The notes: generated by a model from the letters alone, not told the origin. Shown: positions 13,202 to 22,284, numbered from the stretch's first letter. The stretch: DNA of 28,614 nucleotides from Nephthysia sp036513515 (GCA_036513515.1 DATBYW010000155.1:1-28614); one strand, 5' to 3'. Made by a program: numbers and translations.

Positions 13202-14512
13202 TCAGAAAAAGTCCCTCAGCCACCTAACCGTCTTCTGGTACGCACCCGCGAACGCCTGGGGCTGCTGGTGGCTGCGTCCATTCTGGACGGGCTGCACCCG
13301 CGCCGCCCATTTGACCAGGCCCACCACGGCGGCGTAGGAGGGCCCGGCCACCCGGTCCGAGAGACCGCCCACGCCGGCCGGCAGGCCGAGGCGGACGGCG
13401 GAGTCGAAGACACCCTGGGCCGCGTCCGTGGTTCCCATCAGCCGCGCACCGCCCCCGGTGACGACGACGCCTGCGGGAAGCAGCCCCTCGTAGCCGGTCC
13501 GCCTCACCTCCTCTCGGGCCAGCTGAAAGATCTCGCGCATCCGGGGCCCGATGATCTCCGCCAGGTAGCGGCGCGGCGTGGCCTGCAGGCGGTCGCCCCC
13601 GACCACCCTGACGTCGATGCGCTCCTCGGGCGCTATCACGTCGGGGAGGGTGTGACCGTAGCTCAGCTTCAGCGCCTCCGCCTCGGTCAGCGTCGTCCGC
13701 AGACCGATGGCGATGTCGTTGGTGACGTGGTTGCCGCCCACCGGGAGGACCGCCATGTGCAGCGCGGAGCCCTCGTTGTAGACCACCACGTCGGTCGTCC
13801 CCGCCCCGATGTCCACCAGGCAAACCCCGAGGTCCACCTCGTTGGCGTTCAGCACACCCTCGCCTGCGGCGAGTCCCTGGCTGACCACGTCCTCGACGTC
13901 CAGCCCGGCCTCGTGAACGCACTTGATGACGTTCTGAACCGAGGTCTGGGCACCGGTCACGATGTGGGTCTCCACCTCGAGGCGGTGGCCGGTCATACCG
14001 ACGGCCTCCTTGACGCCCTCCTGCCCATCCACCGTGAAGGTTCGGGGCAGCACGTGGATCACCTGGCGGTCGTTGGGAACGCTGACCGCCCTGGCCGCCT
14101 CCACCACGCGATGCACGTCTTCGCCCGCGATCTCGCGATCGGGCCGCGAGACCGCGATCACGCCGCGGCTGTTCTGGGAGGTGATGTGGGGGCCGGCCAG
14201 CGAGACGACCACCGACTCGCCCCGGACCCCGGCCATGCGTTCGGCGCCGACCATGGCCTGCTGGATCGCCTGGACGGTCTTGTCGATGTTCACGACAACG
14301 CCCTTGCGCAGCCCTTCGGCTGGAGTCTCACCGACGCCGGTGACATTGAGCTGGCCATAATCGTCGGCCTCGGCCATGACCACGACGACCTTGCTGGTGC
14401 CGAGGTCGAGCCCGACCAGCCGCTTCCGCCTAGACAAGGGAACTGGTGGGATGCCTCCTGGAGAGATACGAGCGAGGGATGGCGGGTTGGAAGGAGTATA
14501 ACGCTGATTCAT
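13202..14512 (-). CDS. ftsA: cell division protein FtsA
   Basis: FtsA is the actin-like ATPase that tethers FtsZ filaments to the membrane. The 436-residue product has the phosphate-1 motif GLDLGTSKV (34-42), the SHS2/1C subdomain, the phosphate-2 motif VDIGAGTTDV and the adenosine motif VVTGGGARL. It ends in an amphipathic membrane-targeting helix (KTVRWLRDFF). The ATG start adds about 28 residues before the conserved fold, rich in Pro and Ser. A TTG at 14437 would remove most of it, but its nearest ribosome-binding site (AGGAGG, about 14459-14454) is 16 bases away, so the ATG is preferred. FtsA is next to ftsZ, and no sepF was found. Confidence 0.96.
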   Translation of the reverse strand: MNQRYTPSNPPSLARISPGGIPPVPLSRRKRLVGLDLGTSKVVVVMAEADDYGQLNVTGVGETPAEGLRKGVVVNIDKTVQAIQQAMVGAERMAGVRGESVVVSLAGPHITSQNSRGVIAVSRPDREIAGEDVHRVVEAARAVSVPNDRQVIHVLPRTFTVDGQEGVKEAVGMTGHRLEVETHIVTGAQTSVQNVIKCVHEAGLDVEDVVSQGLAAGEGVLNANEVDLGVCLVDIGAGTTDVVVYNEGSALHMAVLPVGGNHVTNDIAIGLRTTLTEAEALKLSYGHTLPDVIAPEERIDVRVVGGDRLQATPRRYLAEIIGPRMREIFQLAREEVRRTGYEGLLPAGVVVTGGGARLMGTTDAAQGVFDSAVRLGLPAGVGGLSDRVAGPSYAAVVGLVKWAARVQPVQNGRSHQQPQAFAGAYQKTVRWLRDFF

Positions 14513-14529
14513 CTCTAGCTACCCATATT

Positions 14530-14545
14530 TTGGGGCTGCCCCCAA
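14530..14545 (-). other. hairpin in the ftsQ-ftsA gap
   Basis: TTGGGG (14545-14540 on the transcript strand) and CCCCAA (14535-14530) form a perfect 6-bp stem with a 4-base loop, 18 bases before the ftsA ATG, followed by AAAATATG rather than a U-tract. It lies in an AT-richer patch that could also carry a promoter, but no paired -35 and -10 is convincing. The gap also contains the palindrome CCGGCGCCGG, just after the ftsQ stop. Confidence 0.4.
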
Positions 14546-14598
14546 CATTTGGAGCAGATTTAGTAGTCGGCTCAGAACCCGACCGGCGCCGGCAGTGA

Positions 14599-15609
14599 TC
14601 ATCTGCACGCTTCCACCGGGGCCGGAGGAGCCGGACTGGCCGAGGCGGAAGCCTGGATCCGAACCGGACCGGTGCGAGAGTTCGGGGAGGACGACGGCGA
14701 GGGGCCGGCCCGGGCAGGCACCGGCGTGGGCTTGGACTTGACGCGGACGGCGACCGCCGCCGGGTTCATGACGTTCACCGCCTGGAGGTCCGGACTGTTG
14801 TAGTCGATGTCCGCTGCGACCGCCCGCAGCGCGGACACCTTGTCGCCGAGGGTGGCGATCTCCTCACCGGTCAGCATCCGACCGAACTGGACGCTCCAGC
14901 CGCGGACCGAGACCAGTGTGAGATTTCCGCAGCCGTCGATGGTGAAGCCTTTGACGTCCTGGCCTATGAGCCGGGGCAGCGTGCGCTGGATGTTGACGAG
15001 CGCCACCAGCAACCGCGAGTCGAGCACCCGCTGGCCGAGCTTTGGATCCGCCGTCTGGGGACCCTGGACCAGGAGCAGGCCGGCGGACGCCTCGGGGGCT
15101 CCTGCGGGCCCCAGGGCGACAGCCTCCTCGGAGAGGAAGAAGGGATGCCCGCTGCTGGACTGGTAGACGGCGACCGGCTGCCACTCCTCGACCCGGACCA
15201 GCACGCGATCCGGCAGCGACTCGGAGACGGTGGAGGAGCGGACCCAGGTGGATCGCTTCAGGCGGCCGCTGACGCCGGAGGGATTCACAGTGAAGATGGA
15301 GCCGGGGTTGCCCAGCCCGGCCCTGGCGACGACCTCGGAGGCGGCCAGCCGGTGCGTCCCGCTCACGTCGACGTGCTGTACGCGGAAGGCTGGATGGGCG
15401 AGCGCGACCACCAGCAGCGTCAGCTCGGCCAGCGCCACACCGCCGGCCAGCAGCCGGCGCCAGCCGGACCCGCGGTCCACGCCTCGGGGCGGCCGGTGGA
15501 GGGAACTGCCGCGAAACCAGGCCGCCCCCTTCACCGGACGCCGCGGGCGGCGCAGGGAGCGGAGGGCGGGCCAGGGGAGCAGCGAGGACCTGCGGCGCCG
15601 CCGCTTCAC
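14599..15609 (-). CDS. ftsQ: cell division protein FtsQ/DivIB
   Basis: FtsQ is a bitopic divisome protein that links early and late division proteins (with FtsL and FtsB/DivIC). The 336-residue product has a very basic cytoplasmic N-terminus (about 1-51), one membrane segment (about 52-71), a POTRA domain (about 76-147: FRVQHVDVSGTHRL then LPDRVLVRVEEWQPVAVYQ) and a beta domain to about residue 290. A Pro/Ser/Ala-rich tail of about 45 residues is longer than usual and would lie outside the membrane. The GTG start overlaps the ddl stop by four bases (GTGA, 15606-15609). FtsQ sequences diverge strongly, so the call rests on topology, POTRA motifs and position between ddl and ftsA. Confidence 0.93.
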   Translation of the reverse strand: MKRRRRRSSLLPWPALRSLRRPRRPVKGAAWFRGSSLHRPPRGVDRGSGWRRLLAGGVALAELTLLVVALAHPAFRVQHVDVSGTHRLAASEVVARAGLGNPGSIFTVNPSGVSGRLKRSTWVRSSTVSESLPDRVLVRVEEWQPVAVYQSSSGHPFFLSEEAVALGPAGAPEASAGLLLVQGPQTADPKLGQRVLDSRLLVALVNIQRTLPRLIGQDVKGFTIDGCGNLTLVSVRGWSVQFGRMLTGEEIATLGDKVSALRAVAADIDYNSPDLQAVNVMNPAAVAVRVKSKPTPVPARAGPSPSSSPNSRTGPVRIQASASASPAPPAPVEACR

Positions 15610-16547
15610 TGCGGACCCACCCTCCCCTCATGCCGCGCGATGCCCTGCCTAACCAGCCTCTCGCAGAGCTCGTCGAACCCGACCCCGGCCGCCCGGGCGG
15701 CGTCTGGAAGCAGGGAGACCTCGGTCAGCCCCGGCACCGTGTTGACCTCCAGCAGCCAGGGCGTGCCGGCCCCGTCGACGATGAAGTCGACCCGCGCCAT
15801 GCCCTCACAGCCCAGCAGCCGGAAGGCGCGAGCGGCGGCCTCCGCCACCGCCTGCCGCGCCGTCTCCGGGATCCGCGCCGGGATGATGTGATGGCTGCGG
15901 CCGGCCGTGTACTTGGCGTCATAGTCGTAGGTCTCGTTCTCGTACGTGATCTCCAGCGTCGGCAGGACATTGAGCTCCGGAACCGCGAGGACCCCGACCG
16001 TCACCTCCGTCCCCTCCACGAAGCGCTGGGCGATCACGCGACGGTCGTAGCGGCGCGCCAGGACCAGGCCGGTGGCCACCTCGTCGACGTCGCCGGCGAT
16101 GGTGAGGCCGATCGTCGAGCCCTCCCGCACCGGCTTCACCACCAGGGGCAGTCCGAGCCGGCCGGCCAGTGCCTCGGCGTCGTCCTCCTGCACCTCCTGT
16201 GGCATCTCTTCGAAATCGGGCACCGGCAGTCCCTCGGCTGCGAGCAGCCGGTTGGTGCGGGTCTTGTCGATGCAGAGCGCACTGGCCAGGACGCCGGAGC
16301 CGGTGTAGGGCAAGCCCAGCAGCTCCAGCATGCCCTGGACCGTCCCGTCCTCCCCCAGCCGGCCGTGGAGGGCGATGAAGGCGCAGTCGAAGCCGCCCCG
16401 CCGCAGGAGTTCCCAGGTCTCCAGATCCATGTCCAGCCGTTCCGGTGTATGACCGCAGGCGGCGAGCGCCGCGGCCACCTGGGCTCCCGATCGAAGGGAG
16501 ACCTCACGCTCTGCCGAGCGGCCTCCGCAGAGGATCGCGATCTTCAA
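15606..16547 (-). CDS. ddl: D-alanine--D-alanine ligase
   Basis: Ddl joins two D-alanines with ATP to make the dipeptide that MurF attaches. The 313-residue ATP-grasp protein has GGRSAEREVSL (8-18, Glu13/Glu15 region), LHGRLGEDGTVQG, VVKPVREGSTIGL, EGTEVTVGVL, YDYDAKYTAG, ARVDFIVD and the metal-binding EVNTVPGLTEVSLLP. The Tyr in the YDYDAKY loop is expected for a D-Ala-D-Ala rather than D-Ala-D-Lac enzyme. The frame is open to 17303, but the TTG at 16547 is chosen: it forms a TTGA overlap with the murB stop and has GGGAGG eight bases upstream. The ftsQ start overlaps its stop. Confidence 0.96.
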   Translation of the reverse strand: MKIAILCGGRSAEREVSLRSGAQVAAALAACGHTPERLDMDLETWELLRRGGFDCAFIALHGRLGEDGTVQGMLELLGLPYTGSGVLASALCIDKTRTNRLLAAEGLPVPDFEEMPQEVQEDDAEALAGRLGLPLVVKPVREGSTIGLTIAGDVDEVATGLVLARRYDRRVIAQRFVEGTEVTVGVLAVPELNVLPTLEITYENETYDYDAKYTAGRSHHIIPARIPETARQAVAEAAARAFRLLGCEGMARVDFIVDGAGTPWLLEVNTVPGLTEVSLLPDAARAAGVGFDELCERLVRQGIARHEGRVGPQ

Positions 16548-17455
16548 GATGGCCACCTCCCGACTGACTCGACCTCGGTCTCGAGGTCGATTCCGAAGCG
16601 CTCCCGTACCGCGCAGCGCACTCGCCCTATCAGCCGCGACACCTGGTCCGCGCTGGCGCCACCGAGATTGAGGATGAAGTTGGCGTGCTGCTCCGAGACC
16701 TGGGCCGCGCCCTCTCGAGCGCCCTTGAGGCCGACAGCCTCGATCATGCGCCCGGCGGAGTCGCCGGGGGGGTTCTTGAACACACTGCCACAGTTCTTGG
16801 TTCGAATCGGCTGGGTCTGATTCCGCTCGGCCGTCCAGCGCGCCATCTGGCTCCGGGAGGCGGCACCGTCGCCGGGCCTCAGCTCTATCCGGGCTCCGGT
16901 GACGAGGGCGCCCCGGAGCGCACCGTGGCGCAGGGCCGAGGTCCGGTAGCCGAGGCCGAGGTCCTCTCTCGGCCAGGTCTGCCGGCCCCGCCCGGGCATC
17001 AAGCCCTCGGCGTCGGTGAGCACCTCGGCCAGCTCCGTGCCCCAGCAGCCCGCGTTCTGGTAGACCGCGCCGCCCACCGTCCCGGGGACGCCGATCGCCC
17101 ATTCGAAGCCGGTCAGGTCGTGATCGGCGCAGATGCGAGCCAGCCGCATCATCTTGAGCCCGGCCTGGGCGTACACCCGCCGCCCCTCCACCTTCCACTC
17201 CCGGCTGACGCAACGCACGACGAGCCCCTCGACGCCCGCGTCCGCGACCAGCAGATTGGTGCCCGCGCCCAGCGTCAGCCAGGGGACGCCGCGCTCGATG
17301 CAAGCTTCGACGAGCTCCGCGGGGTCCCGCGTCTCAACGAAGAATTCGGCCGGCCCGCCGATGTTGAAGGAGGTGTGCCGGGCCAGCGGGTGGTCTTGCT
17401 CGACGCCCCGCAGGCCTGAGAGCCACTCGAGGTTAGCGTTCGTTCGCCAGCTCAT
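16544..17455 (-). CDS. murB: UDP-N-acetylenolpyruvoylglucosamine reductase MurB
   Basis: MurB reduces UDP-GlcNAc-enolpyruvate to UDP-MurNAc with FAD and NADPH. The 303-residue product has HTSFNIGGPAE, the FAD-binding LGAGTNLLVAD, GVPGTVGGAVYQNAG, GYRTS and GSVFKNP, whose Ser is the catalytic proton donor, followed by AGRMIEAVGLKG and EQHANFILNLGGA. It has the short form (type II) seen in most Gram-positive and deep-branching bacteria. The catalytic Glu near the C-terminus is in LETEVESVG. The ATG start overlaps the murC end by 23 bases with GGAAG seven bases upstream. MurA is not encoded in this window. Confidence 0.97.
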   Translation of the reverse strand: MSWRTNANLEWLSGLRGVEQDHPLARHTSFNIGGPAEFFVETRDPAELVEACIERGVPWLTLGAGTNLLVADAGVEGLVVRCVSREWKVEGRRVYAQAGLKMMRLARICADHDLTGFEWAIGVPGTVGGAVYQNAGCWGTELAEVLTDAEGLMPGRGRQTWPREDLGLGYRTSALRHGALRGALVTGARIELRPGDGAASRSQMARWTAERNQTQPIRTKNCGSVFKNPPGDSAGRMIEAVGLKGAREGAAQVSEQHANFILNLGGASADQVSRLIGRVRCAVRERFGIDLETEVESVGRWPS

Positions 17456-18734
17456 CGCCCAACTTCCAAACGTCGCCGGCGCCCATCAGGAGCACCAGGT
17501 CCCCCTCGCCGGCCAGCTCCTCGAGCTGCTGCCGTGCGCTGCCCAGGTCCGGCGCGAACCTGGCCCGCGGCACTCGCACGGCAAGGTCGACGGCACTCAG
17601 CTCGCCCGGGTTCTCCTCGCCGGCGGCGTAGATCTCGGTCACGATCACCGCGTCGGCACCCTCGAGGCTCTCCGCGAACTCGTCGCGCAGGGCCTGGAAG
17701 CGTGAGTAGCGGTGGGGCTGGAAGACCAGGATCAGCCTTCGATGCCCCAGCTCTCGGGCGGCGGCCAGGGTCTCTCGCACCTTGGTGGGATGGTGCCCGT
17801 AGTCGTCGTAGATCGAGGCGCCCCGCCAGGTTCCCAGCCGCTCCATCCGCCGGTGGGCGCCCGGGTAGCCGGCCAGCGCCTGCGACGCCACTGCGGGGTC
17901 GACGCCGAGCTCGACGGCCATGGCGAGGGCGCCGGTGGCGTTCTGCCGGTTGTGGCGGCCCGGCACCTGCAGCTTCAACTCGGCGAGCGGCTCCCCTCTC
18001 CGTAAAACGTGGAACATGCGTTCGCCCACCGCCTCACAGCGGTAATCCGCATCGGCTGAGAGGCCGTAGGTGACGCGCCGCCCCGGCGCCGGCATGGCGA
18101 CCGCTCTCTCGTAGTCGGCGCTGACGACGCTGACCCCGGGAACCTCGGCCAGGAAGGCGCGGAAGAGCGCATCCACCTCCTCCACATCGCGGAAATGATC
18201 GGGATGGTCGAACTCGACGCTGGTCAGGATGGCGTGGCTGGGCCGATGCAGCGCCAGTGACCCGTCCGATTCGTCCGCCTCGGCTACCAGCCAGGAGCCC
18301 CGACCGGCACGCGAGCTGAGCCCGTCCCCGACCAGCACCGACGGATCCCAGCCGGCTGCCGTGAGGACGTGACCGAGCATGAAGGTGACCGTCGTCTTGC
18401 CGTGCGTCCCGGCCACCGCGATCGACCTCGAACCGCTGATCAGCTCCGCCAGCATCTCGGCGCGCGTCAGGACCCGGGCGGAGGAGGCCCGCGCCGCAGC
18501 CAGCTCGCCAAAGTCCGCCTTCACCGCCCCGCTGTAGACGACGAGGTCCTGGCCCTCCACGTGCGAGGGGTCGTGGCCGATCCGGATACCGACACCCTCC
18601 GCGGCGAGTGCCCTGGTCGTGCTCGACTCTCGCAGGTCACAGCCCGAGACCCGGTCACCTCGCGCCAGGAAGACACGGGCCAGGGCCGAGACGCCGGCGC
18701 CGCCGATGCCCAGCAGGTGCACTCGCTGTGTCAC
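17433..18734 (-). CDS. murC: UDP-N-acetylmuramate--L-alanine ligase MurC
   Basis: MurC adds L-alanine to UDP-MurNAc, the first step of stem-peptide assembly. The 433-residue Mur ligase has the N-terminal Rossmann GIGGAGVSALA, a P-loop AGTHGKTTVTFML, EADESDGSL, the magnesium-ligand region VEFDHPDHF, the HNRQNATGALA central motif and the C-terminal YDDYGHHPTKV and FQPHRYSR. The GTG start has GGAGGG four bases upstream. The 58 bases between murG and murC contain only this ribosome-binding site. It precedes murB, the common order in Gram-negative and some Terrabacteria clusters. Confidence 0.97.
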   Translation of the reverse strand: MTQRVHLLGIGGAGVSALARVFLARGDRVSGCDLRESSTTRALAAEGVGIRIGHDPSHVEGQDLVVYSGAVKADFGELAAARASSARVLTRAEMLAELISGSRSIAVAGTHGKTTVTFMLGHVLTAAGWDPSVLVGDGLSSRAGRGSWLVAEADESDGSLALHRPSHAILTSVEFDHPDHFRDVEEVDALFRAFLAEVPGVSVVSADYERAVAMPAPGRRVTYGLSADADYRCEAVGERMFHVLRRGEPLAELKLQVPGRHNRQNATGALAMAVELGVDPAVASQALAGYPGAHRRMERLGTWRGASIYDDYGHHPTKVRETLAAARELGHRRLILVFQPHRYSRFQALRDEFAESLEGADAVIVTEIYAAGEENPGELSAVDLAVRVPRARFAPDLGSARQQLEELAGEGDLVLLMGAGDVWKLGDELANER

Positions 18735-18792
18735 CCGGCCCTCCGCCAGGGATGCCGCCGGAGCTGCGCGGTGGAACCGTCACGGGACGGCG

Positions 18793-19833
18793 TCATGAGG
18801 CCGCGACCTCTTCCAGCACCTGGACTATGGCTCGCGCTGCATCAGGCCGGCCAAGGGCTGCCGAGGCCCGGGCCATGGCTTGCAGCCGGTCGTCGTCCAG
18901 GCCCTCGACGGTCCGCACCAGGGTCTTCGCCGAGAGGTCGCCGTCGGCGACGCGAACGGCCGCCCCAGCGGCGACCAGCTCCCTGGCATTGCGCTCCTGA
19001 TGGCCGCCGCCGAAGGTCCCTGGCACCACGATCGCGGGCAGCCCGACTGCAGTGATCTCCGCGCAGGCGCCCACCCCGGCCCGGGAGATGACCAGATCGG
19101 CTTCGGCCATCAACCCGGCAACCTCGTCCGAGAAGGGGATGGGCCGGTAGCCCGGACGGGCCAGCTTTCTGGCCTCGGCCTCGCCCTGCCTGCCCGTCAG
19201 GTGAATGACTTCTCGAAAGCGCTCCAGGAGCCGGTCCAGCGCTCCCCAGGTCGACTGGTTCAAGCGCCGCGCTCCCTGGCTGCCGCCCATCACCAGCAGG
19301 CGCTCGGGCGGTACCAGCGGCGTCCGCCGGACGAACCCCGGCCGGAGCGGATAGCCGGTCAGCACCGTACGGCGGGTGCGAAACTCGTCGGCGTCGCGAG
19401 GAAAGGTGACGCAGGCGGCGGCGGCCGAGCGCCGGAAGATCCGGTTCGCCAGGCCCCTCGCTTCGAAGACCTGGAGGACATAGGGAATGCCGCGGAGCCG
19501 CGCCGCCGCCAGGCCCGGCGCCATCGCATACCCGCCCACGCCAAGAACCAGGTCGGGCCGGAAGCGGTCCAGCACACGCAGCGCCGCCGCCATCGCGGTG
19601 GGCAGCAGCCACGGAAGCGCGAGGTTCTTCCAGGGTGCGTCCCGGTCCAGGCCCCGAACCCTGATCGTCTCCAGGTCGAACCCGGCAGCCGGCACCAGCC
19701 GCTCCTCCAGCCCGCCCGCACGGCCCAGCATCAAGAGGGAGGCCTCGGGGTGCTCAACGCGGAACGCTTGCGCCACCGCGAGCGCGGGCAGGACGTGGCC
19801 GCCCGTCCCTCCGCCCGAGATCAGCAGTCGCAT
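18793..19833 (-). CDS. murG: UDP-GlcNAc:lipid I GlcNAc transferase MurG
   Basis: MurG adds GlcNAc to lipid I on the inner membrane face to make lipid II. The 346-residue GT-B enzyme has the N-terminal GGGTGGHVLPAL loop (7-18), GGYAMAPGLAA, GGSQGARRLN and, in the donor site, ISRAGVGACAEI and GGGHQERNA. Two family motifs are altered: HEQN-x-x-x-GxxNR reads QVFEARGLANR, and RAGAST reads RAGVGA. The ATG at 19833 is chosen over one six codons upstream because GGAGGAGAGG lies directly before it. Its first 80 bases overlap the end of ftsW in another frame. Confidence 0.96.
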   Translation of the reverse strand: MRLLISGGGTGGHVLPALAVAQAFRVEHPEASLLMLGRAGGLEERLVPAAGFDLETIRVRGLDRDAPWKNLALPWLLPTAMAAALRVLDRFRPDLVLGVGGYAMAPGLAAARLRGIPYVLQVFEARGLANRIFRRSAAAACVTFPRDADEFRTRRTVLTGYPLRPGFVRRTPLVPPERLLVMGGSQGARRLNQSTWGALDRLLERFREVIHLTGRQGEAEARKLARPGYRPIPFSDEVAGLMAEADLVISRAGVGACAEITAVGLPAIVVPGTFGGGHQERNARELVAAGAAVRVADGDLSAKTLVRTVEGLDDDRLQAMARASAALGRPDAARAIVQVLEEVAAS

Positions 19834-20992
19834 CACCTCTCCTCCATCCATACCGCTGCTGGACGCCCTGGGCGGCGATGTTGAGCAGCACGCCGGTCGC
19901 CGCCATGGTTATGGCGAGCGAGGTCCCTCCATAGCTGATGAAGGGCAGGGTCACCCCGGTGATGGGAACCGTGTCCGTCACCGTCCCCATGTTGAGCAGC
20001 GCCTGGAACGCGATCCAGGTGGTGATCCCGGCCGCCAGGGCCATCCCGAAGCGGTCCGTCGCCCGCATCGCGGCCCGGTAGCCGCGCAAGGCCAGGAACA
20101 CGAAAGCGGCCAGGACGGCTGTGGTGCCGATCAGTCCGGTCTCCTCGCCGAGGATGGCGAAGATGAAGTCGGTGTGCGCCTCTGGAAGCCAGAGGTACTT
20201 CTGCACCGAGTGGCCGAGACCGACGCCTGTCACTCCCCCCGAGCCGAGCGCCAGGATCGCCTGACGGGACTGGAAGCCGGCCCCCAGGGGGTCCTTGAAA
20301 GGATCGAGGAAGACCGCCAGGCGCTGCGCCCGGTAGGACTCCAGCACGGTGAAAAGGGCGAAGGCGGTGACCAGGAGGACCAGGAGCAGGACCACGTAGC
20401 GAGGCCGCCCACCCCCAGCGAAGAAGACGCTGCAGAAGATTGCGCACATGACGAGCGCCGTCCCCAGGTCTCGCTGCAGCATGAGCAGGAAGAGCGCGGC
20501 CCCGAGCAGGATCGCGAAGGGTACGAATCCGTCGGCGAAGCTGTTCAGCCGGTCCCGGCGCTTGTCCACCCAGCGGGCCATGAAGATGGCGAAGGTGAGC
20601 TTGGCCACTTCCGAGGGCTGGAAGCTGCCCAGTGGCCCCAGGTTGAACCAGCGCCGGGCCCCGTTGACACGCAGTCCGATCCCCGGGATCAAGACCAGGA
20701 GCATGAGCAGGGCGGTGATCAGGGCGGCGGCCGGGGCGTAGCGCCTGAGAACGTGGTAGTCCAGATGCCTGAGCACGGCCATCAGGAGAACGCCCAGGGC
20801 CAGGAAGGCCGCCTGGCGCACGAAGTAGTAGAGCGGGAAGCGGTAGTTCAGGTAGGCCAGCGCCTGGCTGGAGCTGAGCACCATGATGAGACCCGCTCCC
20901 ACCAGCAGCAGGCTGACCAGGGCCAGCCAGCGGTCGGTCTCGGGCCTGTCCGGACCGCCGGTCAGCCGGTAGATCAGGCCCTCGGGGTTCAC
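19754..20992 (-). CDS. ftsW: septal peptidoglycan glycosyltransferase FtsW
   Basis: FtsW is the SEDS-family glycosyltransferase that polymerises lipid II at the septum with FtsI. The 412-residue product has about ten membrane helices and the SEDS signatures RRWFNLGPLGSFQPSEVAK, LQRDLGTALVM with the expected catalytic Asp, EAHTDFIFAILGEE, and the C-terminal TDTVPITGVTLPFISYGGTS. After the last helix it carries an Arg-rich cytoplasmic tail of about 35 residues whose codons overlap murG by 80 bases. The GTG start forms a GTGA overlap with the murD stop (20989-20992). RodA is the alternative in this family; position between murD and murG favours FtsW. Confidence 0.94.
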   Translation of the reverse strand: MNPEGLIYRLTGGPDRPETDRWLALVSLLLVGAGLIMVLSSSQALAYLNYRFPLYYFVRQAAFLALGVLLMAVLRHLDYHVLRRYAPAAALITALLMLLVLIPGIGLRVNGARRWFNLGPLGSFQPSEVAKLTFAIFMARWVDKRRDRLNSFADGFVPFAILLGAALFLLMLQRDLGTALVMCAIFCSVFFAGGGRPRYVVLLLVLLVTAFALFTVLESYRAQRLAVFLDPFKDPLGAGFQSRQAILALGSGGVTGVGLGHSVQKYLWLPEAHTDFIFAILGEETGLIGTTAVLAAFVFLALRGYRAAMRATDRFGMALAAGITTWIAFQALLNMGTVTDTVPITGVTLPFISYGGTSLAITMAATGVLLNIAAQGVQQRYGWRRGDATADLGRRDGRPRPARARGGASVPR

Positions 20993-22284
20993 GCCCGGAC
21001 CTCACGCTGCGCCAGCACCGCGGCCTTGAAGCGGCGGCCGCGCTCCTCGTAGCTCCTGAACATGTCGAAGCTCTTGTAACCGGGGCTGAGCAGGACCACG
21101 CCGCCGGGCGACGCCAGGGCTCCGGCTTGCTCGACGGCCTCTTCAATCGAGCCGGCCCGGCGGATTGGGTGGCCCGCCAGCCGCTCGGCCAGCTCGTCCC
21201 CGCTCGCGCCGATGAGAACCACGGCGATGGTCAGCTCACGGACCGCGGCCAGCCACTCGTCGAGCGCGAAGCCGCCCCCCCGGCCGCCGGCTATGAGGAC
21301 CACGGGCATGCCCGGAAAGGAGCGGACGCCGACCAGCGCCGCATCCGGATTGGTGGCCTTGGAGTCGTTGTACCAGCGAACCCGATCCCACTCCCCGACC
21401 AGCTCCAGCCGGTGCTCCACGCCTTTGAACGAGCTCACGCCGGCTTCGATCGCCTCGTCCGGCAGCCCCACGAGCCGCCCCACGGCTGCGGCGGCCAGCG
21501 CGTTGAGCTGGTTGTGGCGCCCCGGCACCGGCATCCTGGGTGCGGGCCGGTGCCGCTCGAACCAGGTCACCCGAGCCTGCGTGGTGTTTGCCAGCTCCCG
21601 GCAGATCGGGTCCAGCCCGTTCAGCACGGCGTCGTCGGCAGGTCCCTGGAAGCGAAGCAGCCGGGCCTTGGCGGCCACGTAGGCCTCCATGGACCGGTGG
21701 CGGTCAAGGTGGTCGGGCGTCACGTTGAGGACCACTCCGATACGCGCGTGAGGCTCCTCACACGACTCCAGCTGGAAGCTGGAGAGCTCGAGGACCACCC
21801 AGTGCTCGGGCGTCACCTCACCCAGCCGGTCGAGGACGGTGTCGCCGATGTTGCCCCCGACGATGACCGGACTGTCACCCTGGGCGAGCACGCTGCCGAG
21901 CAGCGCAGTGGTGGTGGTCTTCCCGTTTGTGCCTGTCACGCCGATGATTGGCGCCGGGCAGAGCTTGAAGAAGAGGTCGATCTCACTCGAGACCGGCAGC
22001 CCCCGGTCCCGAGCGGCCTCCAGGAGCGCAGAATCCCAGGCCACGCCAGGGCTGGCGTAGACGGCGGCGCAACCCTCCAGCACCGCCTCGTCGTAGCCGC
22101 CGAGCACGACCTCGGCCTCGGGCGGAAGCCGGCTCACCAGCTGGGCTAGTTCGTCTGCCGGCCGCAGGTCGCAGACCCGGACAGCCACGCCGCGGCCGGA
22201 GAGGAAGCGGGCGACGGACAGGCTGCTGAGACCGGCTCCGACCAGGAGAGCCCGGTCTCCGGCGGCCGGCACGGCCGCCGTCAC
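20989..22284 (-). CDS. murD: UDP-N-acetylmuramoylalanine--D-glutamate ligase MurD
   Basis: MurD adds D-glutamate to UDP-MurNAc-L-Ala. The 431-residue Mur ligase has a P-loop GVTGTNGKTTTTALLG, ELSSFQLE, NVTPDHLDRH, the lysine expected to be carbamylated in YVAAKARLL, HNQLNALAA, NDSKATNPDAAL and the C-terminal LLSPGYKSFDMF, where the family usually has SPACASFD. Length is typical. The GTG start overlaps the mraY stop by four bases (GTGA, 22281-22284), and its own stop overlaps the ftsW start, so the three genes are probably translated together. Confidence 0.97.
   Translation of the reverse strand: MTAAVPAAGDRALLVGAGLSSLSVARFLSGRGVAVRVCDLRPADELAQLVSRLPPEAEVVLGGYDEAVLEGCAAVYASPGVAWDSALLEAARDRGLPVSSEIDLFFKLCPAPIIGVTGTNGKTTTTALLGSVLAQGDSPVIVGGNIGDTVLDRLGEVTPEHWVVLELSSFQLESCEEPHARIGVVLNVTPDHLDRHRSMEAYVAAKARLLRFQGPADDAVLNGLDPICRELANTTQARVTWFERHRPAPRMPVPGRHNQLNALAAAAVGRLVGLPDEAIEAGVSSFKGVEHRLELVGEWDRVRWYNDSKATNPDAALVGVRSFPGMPVVLIAGGRGGGFALDEWLAAVRELTIAVVLIGASGDELAERLAGHPIRRAGSIEEAVEQAGALASPGGVVLLSPGYKSFDMFRSYEERGRRFKAAVLAQREVRA

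Noticed and set aside
14495..14500. TATACT as a -10 box near the ftsA start
   Set aside because: It lies inside the first ftsA codons and has no paired -35; using it would force a TTG start with a ribosome-binding site 16 bases away.
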